DNA from: QALR01 sp045646925
GTDB lineage: Bacteria > Bacillota > Clostridia > Oscillospirales > CAG-272
Direction: 5' to 3'
DNA length: 29,867 nucleotides
Assembly: GCA_045646925.1 (NCBI GenBank)
Contig: JAZRLQ010000089.1
Span: forward strand, 1-29,867
Shown here: positions 15,641 through 24,108 of the stretch, one piece after another
Position numbering within the stretch: position 1 is the first letter of the stretch
How the letters are laid out: each line of letters opens with the position of its first letter
The notes under the pieces: generated by a model
The model's database searches: none
What the model was told of the DNA's origin: nothing
What the model saw: the letters and a program-made list of their open reading frames with translations, nothing else
Program-made: the position numbers and the translations under genes

Positions 15641-15679
15641 TTGATTGTAAGTATATTTGAAAGAAAGGACGATCAATTT

Positions 15680-18307
15680 ATGATTTCCGTACAGAATTTG
15701 ACAATCAACTATCTGAAGGATCCCTGCGGTATCGATACGTTGCCGCGTTTTTCCTATCAGGTGAACTCCGACGTGCGCGGGGACGTTCAGAAGAGCCGCC
15801 GCATCCGCGTATATTCGAGCAAGAACGCGCTCGAAAACGGCGAGGCTGACGTTTGGGACAGCGGTGTCACCCTTGATGGCAACACGGTTCTTGTCCATTA
15901 CGAAGGCGGGAAGCTTCTCCCTGTCAAGCGCTACTGGTATGCGGTGGACGTTGAGACGGTCCACGGCGAAACGGCAAGCGCCGTCGGCACGTTCGTTACG
16001 GGTAAGCTCGAGGAGAAATGGCAGGCAAAGTGGATCTCCGACATCAGAGCCAACAAGATGACGGTATGCGCGCAGTATCTGCGCAAAAAATTCCTCGTGG
16101 AAAAGGATTTCGACGAGGCGTATCTGACGATCTGCGGTCTCGGTTATTTCGAAAGCTTCGTCAACGGAGAGAAGACGGGTGACGATATCCTCTCGCCCGC
16201 GTATACTCGCTACGACGAGGAATCCTACTATATGCAGTACGACGTGACGGACAAGCTTTCCGTCGGTGAAAACGCGATCGGCGTTTCTCTCGGCAACGGC
16301 TTCTACAACGGCTTCGTCGTTGACGCTTGGAACGCAACGACGGCTCCGTGGAGAAACTGGCCGAAGGTGATCTGCGAGCTGAAGATCTATTGCAAGGACG
16401 GCACGGTTCAGACGATGATCTCCGACAGCTCGTGGAAGGCGGCTTTCGGTCCGATCACCTTTACCGCCGTTCGCAACGGTGAATTTTACGATGCGCGTCT
16501 CGAGCTTGGCGATTGGTGCCGCGCGGATTATGACGACACGGATTGGGAAAGAGTCAAGATCAATAAGAGCCCCGGCGGTCTTCTCTGCGCGCAGGAAATG
16601 GAGCCGATCCGCGTATATACGAAATTCCCTGCGGTGAAAAAATGGAAGACGAAGAACGGTTGGGCGTTCGACGTCGGACAGAATCTTGCGGGGTTCGGTG
16701 AATATACCCTTTACGGCAAGGCGGGAACGGAATTCACATTCCGTTATTCCGATATGCTGACGGAGGAGAACGAGCTGGACTTCTGGGCGCTCACGAGCTT
16801 CATCAAGAGCGGGGAATTCCAGACGGATAAGTACATCAAAAAGAGCGACGAGCCGGAAACCTGGCACCCGAGCTTCGTTTACCACGGCTTCCAGTATATT
16901 GAGGTTTCGGGCGCGGATTACGAGCCTTCTCTTTCCGATATCGTCGGCGTTGCGGTCTGCTCCGACGTCGGTGACATCGGCAGCTTCTCCTGTTCGGATG
17001 ATTTTCTGAACCGATTGCAGCACCTTTGCCGCTGGTCCACGCTTGCGAACATCCATTCCTTCCCGACGGATGACCCACACAGAGAAAAGAACGGCTGGAC
17101 GGGAGACACCATGCTTTCCTCCGAGCAGATGCTGACCAACTTCGGTATGCGCGCATTTCTGACGAAATGGAGCCGCGATATGCGCACGGCGCAGCGTCCG
17201 CAGGGACAGATCCCCTGCATCATTCCTTCGACGGGTTGGGGTTATTACGGACTCATGGGACCCGACTGGTCGAGCGCGCTTCTCATGATCCCGTGGAATA
17301 TCTACGTCTATAACGGCGATATCGATATTCTCCGTATCAATTACGAGGCGATCAAGAAGAACTGCGACTTCATGGAAAGCATGACGGACGATTACACGCT
17401 TCGTTACGGCACGGGTGACTGGTGCGCTCCCTTCATCGGCCCCGCGATCGGTAAAAATATGGGCTCCTACAAATGTCCCGTGCAGGTTTCCGATACGGGC
17501 TTCTTCTTCAATGCGGCAAATACCATCGCGAAGCTTGCGAAGATGTTCGACAAGCCCGAGGATGAGGAATATTACTCCGCGCTCGCTTCGAAGATCCGCG
17601 AGGTGTTCCGCGAACGCTTCTTCGACAGAGAGACATTCACCGTGAAGGGCGATTGCCAGACGGCGACGGCGGTCATGCTGTACTTCGGTCTTTACGACGG
17701 AGAGGAAGAGAGAGCCGGTCTTCTGAACAAGCTTCTCGCGCAGATCGAGGAGAAGGACGGACATCTCGACTTCGGCGTGCTCGGCAATAAATTCGTTATG
17801 CACACGCTCGGCGCTTCCGGCTACGGCAGTGTCGGTGAAAAAATGGTCGCGCAGAGAACCTTCCCCGGCGTCGGCGAATGGATCGCGAGAGGCGCGACGA
17901 CACTCTGGGAGTGCTGGAACGGCGGCGGTTCTCATAACCACCATATGTTCTCCGATCTTTCCTCCTTCATGTATAAATATATCGCGGGCATTTCTCCCGA
18001 CGAGAACGCGCCCGGCTTCTCTCATATCATCTTCCGTCCCGCGCTCGACGGCGGTCTGACCGCGGCGCACGGCGACCACTGCAGTATGCGCGGCAAGGTC
18101 GCGATCGATTGGAAAAAGGAAAACGGCAATGCGTTTATCACTCTGACCGTTCCGTTTGGCTCGACGGCAACGCTCTATCTGCCCGAAGCTTATGCGGGTA
18201 AGCTCTGTGAAAACGGAGAGATCGTTCCGTTTGAAACGGACGGTGGCAAGGCGATATTCCGCTTCGTCAGCGGCGTTTACGAGCTGAACGCGAAGATCGA
18301 AGGGTGA
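15680..18307 (+). CDS. Alpha-L-rhamnosidase, GH78 family, intracellular
   Basis: The 875-residue protein has the GH78 layout. It opens with an N-terminal beta domain and a carbohydrate-binding-like module (LRKKFLVEKDFDEAYLTICGLGYFESFVNGEKTGDDILSPAYT), followed by FDVGQNLAGFGEYTLYGKAG. An (alpha/alpha)6 barrel and a C-terminal beta domain complete it. In FPTDDPHREKNGWTGD, D464, E469 and D476 have the same spacing as the catalytic-site acids I recall for Bacillus RhaB. E744 in TTLWECWNG is the likely second catalytic acid. It hydrolyses terminal alpha-L-rhamnose. No signal peptide is seen, suggesting imported oligosaccharides. The ATG at 15680 has AAAGGA 10 bases upstream and lies after the promoter; the longer open frame (from 15518) starts before the promoter and is rejected. 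Confidence 0.93.
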   Translation: MISVQNLTINYLKDPCGIDTLPRFSYQVNSDVRGDVQKSRRIRVYSSKNALENGEADVWDSGVTLDGNTVLVHYEGGKLLPVKRYWYAVDVETVHGETASAVGTFVTGKLEEKWQAKWISDIRANKMTVCAQYLRKKFLVEKDFDEAYLTICGLGYFESFVNGEKTGDDILSPAYTRYDEESYYMQYDVTDKLSVGENAIGVSLGNGFYNGFVVDAWNATTAPWRNWPKVICELKIYCKDGTVQTMISDSSWKAAFGPITFTAVRNGEFYDARLELGDWCRADYDDTDWERVKINKSPGGLLCAQEMEPIRVYTKFPAVKKWKTKNGWAFDVGQNLAGFGEYTLYGKAGTEFTFRYSDMLTEENELDFWALTSFIKSGEFQTDKYIKKSDEPETWHPSFVYHGFQYIEVSGADYEPSLSDIVGVAVCSDVGDIGSFSCSDDFLNRLQHLCRWSTLANIHSFPTDDPHREKNGWTGDTMLSSEQMLTNFGMRAFLTKWSRDMRTAQRPQGQIPCIIPSTGWGYYGLMGPDWSSALLMIPWNIYVYNGDIDILRINYEAIKKNCDFMESMTDDYTLRYGTGDWCAPFIGPAIGKNMGSYKCPVQVSDTGFFFNAANTIAKLAKMFDKPEDEEYYSALASKIREVFRERFFDRETFTVKGDCQTATAVMLYFGLYDGEEERAGLLNKLLAQIEEKDGHLDFGVLGNKFVMHTLGASGYGSVGEKMVAQRTFPGVGEWIARGATTLWECWNGGGSHNHHMFSDLSSFMYKYIAGISPDENAPGFSHIIFRPALDGGLTAAHGDHCSMRGKVAIDWKKENGNAFITLTVPFGSTATLYLPEAYAGKLCENGEIVPFETDGGKAIFRFVSGVYELNAKIEG

Positions 18308-18312
18308 CGGAT

Positions 18313-18939
18313 ATGGAATGGATCTTTTTTGATATCGGCGGCACGCTTGCCGACGAAACGAAATCCTTGCACAGACGCGCCGAGCTGACGGCGAAAATGC
18401 AAAATAAAATGGGCATTCATTGCTCCACGGAGCAGATCGAGGAGGCGATGAGAAAAGCCGCTTCGATGGGACTTCCGTATTTTCAGGGAGCGGTCAAGCT
18501 CCTCGGGCTGAGAAGCATGGTCCCCTATGACGCGGTCGGGGAAAAGCTTTACGATGACGTCAAGCCCGTTCTGGAGGCGCTCTGCGGAAAATATAAGCTC
18601 GGTATTATCGCAAATCAACCTCTCGGCACGGAGGGGCGCTTGAAGCACTACGGTATCCGCGACTATTTTTCCGTCATTCTTTCCTCTGAGGAGGAGGGCG
18701 TTTCAAAGCCCGATCCAGAATTGTTCCGTCGCGCGCTTGCGCGCTCGGGATGCGCGGCGGAGAATGCGTGGATGATCGGTGACAGACCCGATAACGATAT
18801 CGCGCCTGCAAAGGCGCTCGGTATGAAGACCGTCCGCGTACGTCAGGGACTCGGCGGGCTCATGCCCGTTACGAGCGAGGAAATGCGCGCCGATTACACG
18901 GTCGATTCGCTGACGGAGCTTCTTCCGATATTCGCATGA
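18313..18939 (+). CDS. HAD superfamily hydrolase
   Basis: The 208-residue protein carries HAD motif I FFDIGGTLAD (nucleophile Asp7), the motif II region LGIIANQPLG, motif III Lys in VSKPDPELF and motif IV MIGDRPDNDIAPAKALGM. A helical cap lies between motifs I and II (about residues 16-85). Motif I reads D-x-G rather than D-x-D, so the usual general-acid Asp of phosphatases is missing. GTG at 18304 overlaps the rhamnosidase stop, but ATG 18313 has GAAGGG 8 bases upstream and starts right at motif I, so I prefer it. It is second in the rhamnosidase operon. The substrate is unknown; a sugar phosphate is a guess from context. Confidence 0.88.
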   Translation: MEWIFFDIGGTLADETKSLHRRAELTAKMQNKMGIHCSTEQIEEAMRKAASMGLPYFQGAVKLLGLRSMVPYDAVGEKLYDDVKPVLEALCGKYKLGIIANQPLGTEGRLKHYGIRDYFSVILSSEEEGVSKPDPELFRRALARSGCAAENAWMIGDRPDNDIAPAKALGMKTVRVRQGLGGLMPVTSEEMRADYTVDSLTELLPIFA

Positions 18940-18988
18940 ATAAAATCAATTTTTCGATCACTTTTATAGCAGAGGACAGGAGGCTTTT

Positions 18989-19798
18989 ATGAAACAAACG
19001 ATGGCTATATTGCTTGCGCTTTTGCTTTTCGTCGGCGTGTTTTCGGGTTGTTCGGATCACGAAACCGAAAATACGGGAACGTTGAACGGCGCGACCGATA
19101 CCGCAGACGAGACGACGAGCGCGAGTGAAAGCACGAGACCGAACGATTCTGTCGCGTATCCCGAAATGGATATCGGAGAAGGATATTCCGTTCTCGATTC
19201 TCAGATTCTGAAAATTCACGTGACGGAAAATAACGAAAAGGTTGAACGCACTGCGAGAGTGGCGGCGTTGCGAAACGCGAGCGGTGAAAACGCCCTGTAT
19301 TTCGACGTGATTTCGGCGGACAATCAAATTCTCACCTACATGAGAAGGAGAGGATTTTATCAGCTGTATATCACCGACGAAGGACGGCTCATCCTCATGC
19401 AGATCATGAGCTCGCCCGAATTGCAACGCGGAAACGCGATCTGCGCGGTATACGAGGTAAGCGATGTCAAGATCGCGGGAAACGACATGATCGAGCTTGA
19501 ATCGCCTCAGATCAACGCTGTTGCGCGAAGAGGAACGACCTTCGAATTCGTATTTGCAAGACCGAGCGATGCCACACGATATGAAGCAACTTTTCTAAAT
19601 TTCGTATTCGAATTCCGTGACGAGTTTGAAACGGAGAAAAGCTATGGGTGTGACGTTCGTATGCTTGCGGAATGTTATTTCAACGTCGATTCTCCCGTCG
19701 TTTATTCCGAGGAACAAAAAGCGCCCGTCCCCGATTTTACCGATCAATCGGTGGCGGAAAAATATAGGTGGGCGTACGTGTACGATCTTTTAACTTGA
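18989..19798 (+). CDS. Predicted lipoprotein of unknown function
   Basis: The 269-residue protein has a lipoprotein signal: a charged MKQ, a hydrophobic run (AILLALLLFVGVF) and a lipobox FSGC with Cys21 as the lipidation site. A Thr/Ser/Glu-rich linker (about residues 24-50, TADETTSASESTR) is followed by a globular domain with no motif I recognise; it has aromatic and acidic beta-like stretches such as SLLYF-free runs near LYFDVISADNQILTYMRR. GGAGG stands about 7 bases before the ATG. It follows the HAD gene by 49 bases without a clear promoter or terminator between, so it is probably the third gene of the rhamnosidase operon. It could bind a glycan or just anchor to the surface; function unknown. 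Confidence 0.82.
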   Translation: MKQTMAILLALLLFVGVFSGCSDHETENTGTLNGATDTADETTSASESTRPNDSVAYPEMDIGEGYSVLDSQILKIHVTENNEKVERTARVAALRNASGENALYFDVISADNQILTYMRRRGFYQLYITDEGRLILMQIMSSPELQRGNAICAVYEVSDVKIAGNDMIELESPQINAVARRGTTFEFVFARPSDATRYEATFLNFVFEFRDEFETEKSYGCDVRMLAECYFNVDSPVVYSEEQKAPVPDFTDQSVAEKYRWAYVYDLLT

Positions 19799-19808
19799 AC
19801 TGAATAAG

Positions 19809-19841
19809 AAAAGCTCTCTTTCGACCGAAAGAGAGCTTTTT
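19809..19841. terminator. Bidirectional terminator between the lipoprotein and GH36 genes
   Basis: A perfect 14-bp stem (AAAAGCTCTCTTTC / GAAAGAGAGCTTTT) with a four-base loop. The A and T runs at its ends give a U-tract in both directions, which fits two convergent genes ending 10 bases away on each side. Confidence 0.93.
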
Positions 19842-19850
19842 CATGTGCTT

Positions 19851-21854
19851 TTATTTGCGCTTGATCCAAAGAAGCTTTGCTTCTCTCGGATTTTCGAAGG
19901 AGAGTGTGAGCGAGTCTTGCGTTTCGATTTCCGCTCCCGTGTCGGTGTCGGAGAGAAGATAGCGCGCGCCGTTTGTGAAGGGAAGAGAAAGAGATACGTC
20001 GGATTCCGCGCAATCTTCTCTGCGGAACGCGAGAAGCACGCCCGTTTCACTTTCGGGATCGAAGAAGCTGTAGGCGGTGAAGCCGTCGCGCTCCTGCTCC
20101 TTGTGCCACGGCGTGAGAACGTAAAATTCCTTCAGAAGATAGGGCGCGATCGTTTTCCATTCCTCGAGCCCGAAGCGCAGAATGCCGAAATCCTGATCGG
20201 GATCCTGAACGAACTGGGAATCGACGTTGAGAGCGGGGAGATAGGACGCGCGCCAGACGTACGGATCGCTGATGCCCGTCAATGCGAGCTGCTCCTTCTT
20301 TTCCTTTGTGTTGGCGCCGCAGAAGGGAATCCATTTGTTGAAGGACGTCGTCATGGAGAGGCGCAGGGAAGCGGTGGTTCTGTCGTTATCACTTCGGAGC
20401 ATGGGGATGCCTCTGCGCATGGATTCGAGATCGTTTCTTCCACCGCCGGAGGCGCAGGAGTCGACGAATCCGCAACCGCCGTAGGAGAGCGTGCAGGCGA
20501 TGATCTCGTCCCACATACGATAATGAGCGTCAATGAGCTTGCATTCCGTGATGCCGAGACGGTTTTCACCTTCGCGGCGGTCGAGATATTTCCAGAGCGC
20601 AGCGGCATCGCAGTTGTTGTCCTCGCGGTACATTTCCACTTTGTTTTCGCGGAGCATTTTGCAGATCCTGCCGACCGTCCACTTGAAGCAATCGGGATCG
20701 CCGATGTTATTGGAGATCGTTTTTCCGCCTTCGACGCGTATTGCCCAATCGGTGTTGTAGCCGAAGTTTTTCGCGAGATTTTCGGGATCGGTCACGCGCT
20801 CGGGCTCGAACCAGACGAGCGTTTTCATGCCGTGCGCACGCGCGAAATCCGTGGATTCGAGGAAGGTCCCGTCGGGCCATTTGACAGGATCAAGCTCCCA
20901 CGTGCCGACGGTGGACCACCATCGCGTTTCTTCACTGCCGCCGTCGGGACGGACGTACCAGCCTGCGTCGAACCAACGGAAATCGACCTTGACGTTTTCC
21001 GCGATCATTTTTTCGAGAGAGGGCTTCCATGTGTAATACCGCTCGGAAATGCTGCCGTCGGAATTGGGAAGTCCCGTATCGCTTGCGAGATTGCAGGTGG
21101 AGAAGGGCTGCAGCATATCGCCGTTTGTGTTCGATTTCGGCATATTGTGCGTGATATACCAATCTCGCCAGAAATTCGTCGCATAATATTCGTTTCTGAC
21201 GGTGTAGGGCGCGCAGACGAAGAGCGCCGTGCGGATCCTTTCGCCGGACCTCAGATAGGTCTTCATTCCGTTCACCGCGCTTGCGGTATAAGTCGTTTTT
21301 TCTCCATTTGAGGAGAAGCTTGCTTTCCAGGTTCCCGCCCAACCGATCGCGAGCATAACGCCGCCGTCGCCGTATTCGAGATTGAAGTAGGGGAAATTGC
21401 CGTGCGTGGCGCGTCCCGAATCCGAGGAGAATTGCACGGGCGCTTCGCGGAGATCCTTGCAGTAGGGGGCGTAAAGATTGCCGTGGTCACCGAGAATTCC
21501 CTTCAAAACGGGAGCGCTTCCTTCAAAAACGAGCTCCGTCTTGATATTTTCAAGCACTTCGCTGTTTTCAGAGGAGGTGTTTTCGAACCAAACGGTCCAT
21601 TCCGTTGCGCCGTGTGAGGCGTAGTGCGTGAGAAGCAGGGTGATCTCCAACCGATCGCCGAGGGAATAGAGAAAGCTCGTCGATTCCTTTCCCGATCCCG
21701 TTTTCACGGATCTTTGTTTCAGAGTCAGAGCCTCGGGGGAAAAGCCTCTGTATTCCTTGCCGCCGTATATGAAGGAAAACGGAATGGTTTCCGGTCTCTC
21801 CGCCCACGCGAGATATTGCGCGGTGACTTTTTGGTTGCGGTAATCTCGATTCAT
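19851..21854 (-). CDS. Alpha-galactosidase, GH36 family (melibiase-like)
   Basis: The 667-residue protein has an N-terminal beta-sandwich with the GH36 stretch ITLLLTHYASHGATEWTVWFENTS, then a (beta/alpha)8 barrel (FRWFDAGWY, GMKTLVWFEPERV). The likely nucleophile is Asp412 in EMYREDNN, equivalent to K-W-D-x-N in classical members. The likely acid/base is Asp475 in DSCASGGGRND, the C-x-S-G-G-G-R-x-D motif. A C-terminal beta domain ends in LSFENPREAKLLWIKRK. It releases alpha-linked galactose (or possibly GalNAc; GH36 covers both). No signal peptide is seen. ATG 21854 has AAGGAGGA 6 bases upstream; the open frame to 21905 is rejected. It is monocistronic, with its own promoter. Confidence 0.92.
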   Translation of the reverse strand: MNRDYRNQKVTAQYLAWAERPETIPFSFIYGGKEYRGFSPEALTLKQRSVKTGSGKESTSFLYSLGDRLEITLLLTHYASHGATEWTVWFENTSSENSEVLENIKTELVFEGSAPVLKGILGDHGNLYAPYCKDLREAPVQFSSDSGRATHGNFPYFNLEYGDGGVMLAIGWAGTWKASFSSNGEKTTYTASAVNGMKTYLRSGERIRTALFVCAPYTVRNEYYATNFWRDWYITHNMPKSNTNGDMLQPFSTCNLASDTGLPNSDGSISERYYTWKPSLEKMIAENVKVDFRWFDAGWYVRPDGGSEETRWWSTVGTWELDPVKWPDGTFLESTDFARAHGMKTLVWFEPERVTDPENLAKNFGYNTDWAIRVEGGKTISNNIGDPDCFKWTVGRICKMLRENKVEMYREDNNCDAAALWKYLDRREGENRLGITECKLIDAHYRMWDEIIACTLSYGGCGFVDSCASGGGRNDLESMRRGIPMLRSDNDRTTASLRLSMTTSFNKWIPFCGANTKEKKEQLALTGISDPYVWRASYLPALNVDSQFVQDPDQDFGILRFGLEEWKTIAPYLLKEFYVLTPWHKEQERDGFTAYSFFDPESETGVLLAFRREDCAESDVSLSLPFTNGARYLLSDTDTGAEIETQDSLTLSFENPREAKLLWIKRK

Positions 21855-21895
21855 GTCATATCCTCCTTGGAAAAATTCGAATTTCAGATAACTGT

Positions 21896-21924
21896 ATTGT
21901 AACATGAAAAAATCCGATTTTCAA
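21896..21924 (-). promoter_or_regulatory. Promoter of the GH36 gene
   Basis: On the minus strand TTGAAA (21924-21919), a 17-base spacer and TACAAT (21901-21896), about 40 bases before the start codon. Confidence 0.75.
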
Positions 21925-21983
21925 TCGTTTCGCGGAAAAAGAAACGCAGACGGAAAAATTGTGTCGCGAATGGGGAAAACGGC

Positions 21984-22012
21984 TTTACAAAGATATTTTT
22001 TTGTTGTATAAT
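21984..22012 (+). promoter_or_regulatory. Sigma-A promoter of the reductase-azlCD-beta-helix operon
   Basis: TTTACA (21984-21989), a 17-base spacer and a perfect TATAAT (22007-22012). It diverges from the GH36 promoter with about 60 bases between -35 elements. Confidence 0.87.
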
Positions 22013-22048
22013 GGTCTTGCAAAAAATCAAAGAAACGGAGTATGATCT

Positions 22049-23065
22049 ATGAAATATACCACACTTGGAAAAACGGGGCTTTCCGTATCCGTCGTCGGTC
22101 TCGGCGGGATCCCGATTCAGAAAACGGACGTAAACGGCGTGATCGCAGTGATCGATGCTTGTATCGAGGAAGGGATCAACTATATCGATACCGCGAGAGC
22201 CTACACGGTTTCGGAGGAATATCTCGGCGCGGCTCTCGAGGGCAGAAGAGAGCGCTTCGTGATCGCAACGAAGTCTATGGCGAGAACGTACGAAGCGATG
22301 AAGGCAGATATCGAAACGAGCCTTCGCAACCTTCGTACCGATTATATCGATCTTTATCAGATCCACAATATCCGAAATGACGATGAATTTGCTCTTTGCT
22401 TCGGGGAAAACGGCGCTTACCGCGCGCTCGCGGAAGCGAAGGCAGAGGGGAAGATCCGTCACATCGGCGCGACCGCGCACGCACCCGAGGCGTTCGATCG
22501 TCTGATCACCGAATACGAGGACAAGATCGAAACGTTGATGTTCCCTTACAACATCGTTGAAAATCAGGGCGCGGAGCTGATGAAAAAATGCACGGAGAAG
22601 AACATCGGCTTCATTGCCATGAAGCCTCTCGCGGGAGGAAATCTCGACGACGCAACGCTTGCGATGAAATACATTCTTTCCAATCCCGATTGCACGATCG
22701 CGATCCCCGGCATGGGAGATGCGCGCGAGGTGCGTCAGAATGCCGCCGCTTGCGAGCTTGGCGCGCTGACAAAGGAGGAGATCGCCGTTTGTGAGAAGAT
22801 CCGCCGCGAGCTCGGACAGAATTTCTGCCGCCGTTGCGGCTATTGCGCGCCCTGCACGAAGGGCATTGATATTCCCTCCAACTTCCTCATTGCGAACTAT
22901 CTGCGCCGCTATGGTCTTTCCGATTGGGCGAAGGCGCGTTACGCGACGCTCAAGGTGACCGCCGAGGCTTGCGTGGAATGTGGTATTTGCGAAACGAGAT
23001 GTCCCTATCATCTGCCGATCCGCGCGATGCTGAAGCAGGTAGCGAAGGATATGGGAGAGAATTGA
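22049..23065 (+). CDS. Aldo/keto reductase with C-terminal ferredoxin-like 4Fe-4S domain
   Basis: The 338-residue protein has an aldo/keto reductase barrel (MKYTTLGKTGLSVSVVGLGG) with a plausible catalytic tetrad Asp47, Tyr52, Lys75 and His106 (INYIDTARAY, VIATKS, YQIHN). The NADPH-site strand TIAIPGMGDAREV follows. From about residue 265 it carries two Cys clusters, CRRCGYCAPC and CVECGICETRC-P, enough for iron-sulfur centres. This fusion is common in anaerobic Firmicutes, but substrates are largely unassigned. The GGAG before the ATG is about 8 bases away. It is first in a four-gene operon, with azlC starting 4 bases after its stop. Confidence 0.92.
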   Translation: MKYTTLGKTGLSVSVVGLGGIPIQKTDVNGVIAVIDACIEEGINYIDTARAYTVSEEYLGAALEGRRERFVIATKSMARTYEAMKADIETSLRNLRTDYIDLYQIHNIRNDDEFALCFGENGAYRALAEAKAEGKIRHIGATAHAPEAFDRLITEYEDKIETLMFPYNIVENQGAELMKKCTEKNIGFIAMKPLAGGNLDDATLAMKYILSNPDCTIAIPGMGDAREVRQNAAACELGALTKEEIAVCEKIRRELGQNFCRRCGYCAPCTKGIDIPSNFLIANYLRRYGLSDWAKARYATLKVTAEACVECGICETRCPYHLPIRAMLKQVAKDMGEN

Positions 23066-23069
23066 TTCT

Positions 23070-23777
23070 ATGATGCATTCTTATTTCAGAGGTGTCCGAG
23101 CGGGTGTTCCGATCGGCATCGGCTATCTGTCCGTTTCGTTCAGTCTCGGGATCCTCGCGGTCTCCATGGGAATGTACGTCTGGCAGGCAGTGCTGATCTC
23201 CATGGTCACGCTGACCTCCGCGGGACAGCTTTCGGGCATTCATACGATGTGCGTGCCCGGTCAGTATATGGAAATGTTGATCTCGCAGCTGACCATCAAC
23301 GTCAGATATTCCTTCATGTCCATCTGTCTGTCGCAGAAGACGGACGCGAAATTCAAGGGGATATATCGTCTGCTTCTCGGATTCTTTATGACGGACGAGA
23401 TCTTCGCCGTCGCAAGCACGGAGAAGAGCGTTTCCCGAAGCTATTTTCTCGGACTTGCCGCCGCGCCCTATATCGGATGGACGTGCGGAACCTTGCTCGG
23501 CGCTCTGCTCGGCGATATACTGCCCGAAAGAGTGATGGGCGCTCTTTGCCTTGCGATCTACGCGATGTTCGTCGCGATCGTCATTCCGCAGGTCAGAGCG
23601 GAGAAAACGCTCGGGGTGGTCGTCGGTGTCAGCGTGCTTCTCAGTACGGCTTTCTATTATTTTCCGATATTGAAGAGCGTTTCCTCGGGACTTGCCGTTA
23701 CCGTCTGCGCCATTTCCGCGGCGGTGCTCGGTGCATGGTTCTTTCCGAAACCGCAAGAGGAAGAGGAGGACGCGTAA
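23070..23777 (+). CDS. azlC: AzlC family branched-chain amino acid exporter, large subunit
   Basis: The 235-residue polytopic membrane protein carries the AzlC signatures: GVRAGVPIGIGYLSVSFSLGILA at the N-terminus, TLTSAGQLSG, the pair RYSFMSICLSQK and LLLGFFMTDEIFAVA, and a C-terminal hydrophobic run near VTVCAISAAVLGAWFF. AzlC with AzlD forms an exporter for branched-chain amino acids and analogues in Bacillus. Two tandem ATGs (23070, 23073) share GGGAG upstream. The azlD ATG follows the stop directly (TAAATG), so translation is coupled. A leucine-responsive leuA lies 4 kb away, but no direct link is visible. Confidence 0.93.
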   Translation: MMHSYFRGVRAGVPIGIGYLSVSFSLGILAVSMGMYVWQAVLISMVTLTSAGQLSGIHTMCVPGQYMEMLISQLTINVRYSFMSICLSQKTDAKFKGIYRLLLGFFMTDEIFAVASTEKSVSRSYFLGLAAAPYIGWTCGTLLGALLGDILPERVMGALCLAIYAMFVAIVIPQVRAEKTLGVVVGVSVLLSTAFYYFPILKSVSSGLAVTVCAISAAVLGAWFFPKPQEEEEDA

Positions 23778-24098
23778 ATGGAACTCAAAGAATTTTTCAT
23801 ATATCTTCTGATCATGGCGGGCTCGACTTATCTGATCCGCGCCGTTCCCTTTGCGGCAATCAGAAGAAAGATCAAAAGCCCCTTTATCAATTCCTTTTTG
23901 TATTATATTCCGTATACCGTGCTTGCCGCGATGACCTTCCCCTCGGCGCTTTACGCGACGGGTGGAAATACGGTAGCGGCGGCGATCGGACTTGCGACGG
24001 CGATCCTCGTTTCTCTGAAAACGAAGAATCTGACGGTCGTGGCGGTCACGGGCTGTATTGCCGTTTTTTTGGCGGAAACCTTGATGGCTTTGTTATAG
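23778..24098 (+). CDS. azlD: AzlD family branched-chain amino acid exporter, small subunit
   Basis: The 106-residue protein has three or four hydrophobic helices, starting FFIYLLIMAGSTYLIRAVPFAAI, where T-Y-x-x-R-x-x-P is the AzlD hallmark, then INSFLYYIPYTVLAAMTFPSALY and a terminal TVVAVTGCIAVFLAETLMALL. It is the partner of AzlC in the same membrane complex. GAGGAGG inside the end of azlC is 8 bases from its ATG. It is third in the operon, 10 bases before the beta-helix gene. Length is normal for the family. Confidence 0.92.
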   Translation: MELKEFFIYLLIMAGSTYLIRAVPFAAIRRKIKSPFINSFLYYIPYTVLAAMTFPSALYATGGNTVAAAIGLATAILVSLKTKNLTVVAVTGCIAVFLAETLMALL

Positions 24099-24108
24099 GA
24101 GACGTGTG

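Noticed and set aside
15518..15679. N-terminal extension of the rhamnosidase to 929 residues
   Set aside because: It starts upstream of the promoter and would not be in the message. ATG 15680 has a good ribosome site.
15629..18079. An 816-codon open frame antisense to the rhamnosidase
   Set aside because: It mirrors the codon bias of GH78 with no recognisable domain, and the sense gene has full motifs, a promoter and a ribosome site.
19845..21311. A 488-codon plus-strand frame over the GH36 gene
   Set aside because: It lacks a ribosome site and any motif, and begins in the terminator region. GH36 motifs are clear on the minus strand.
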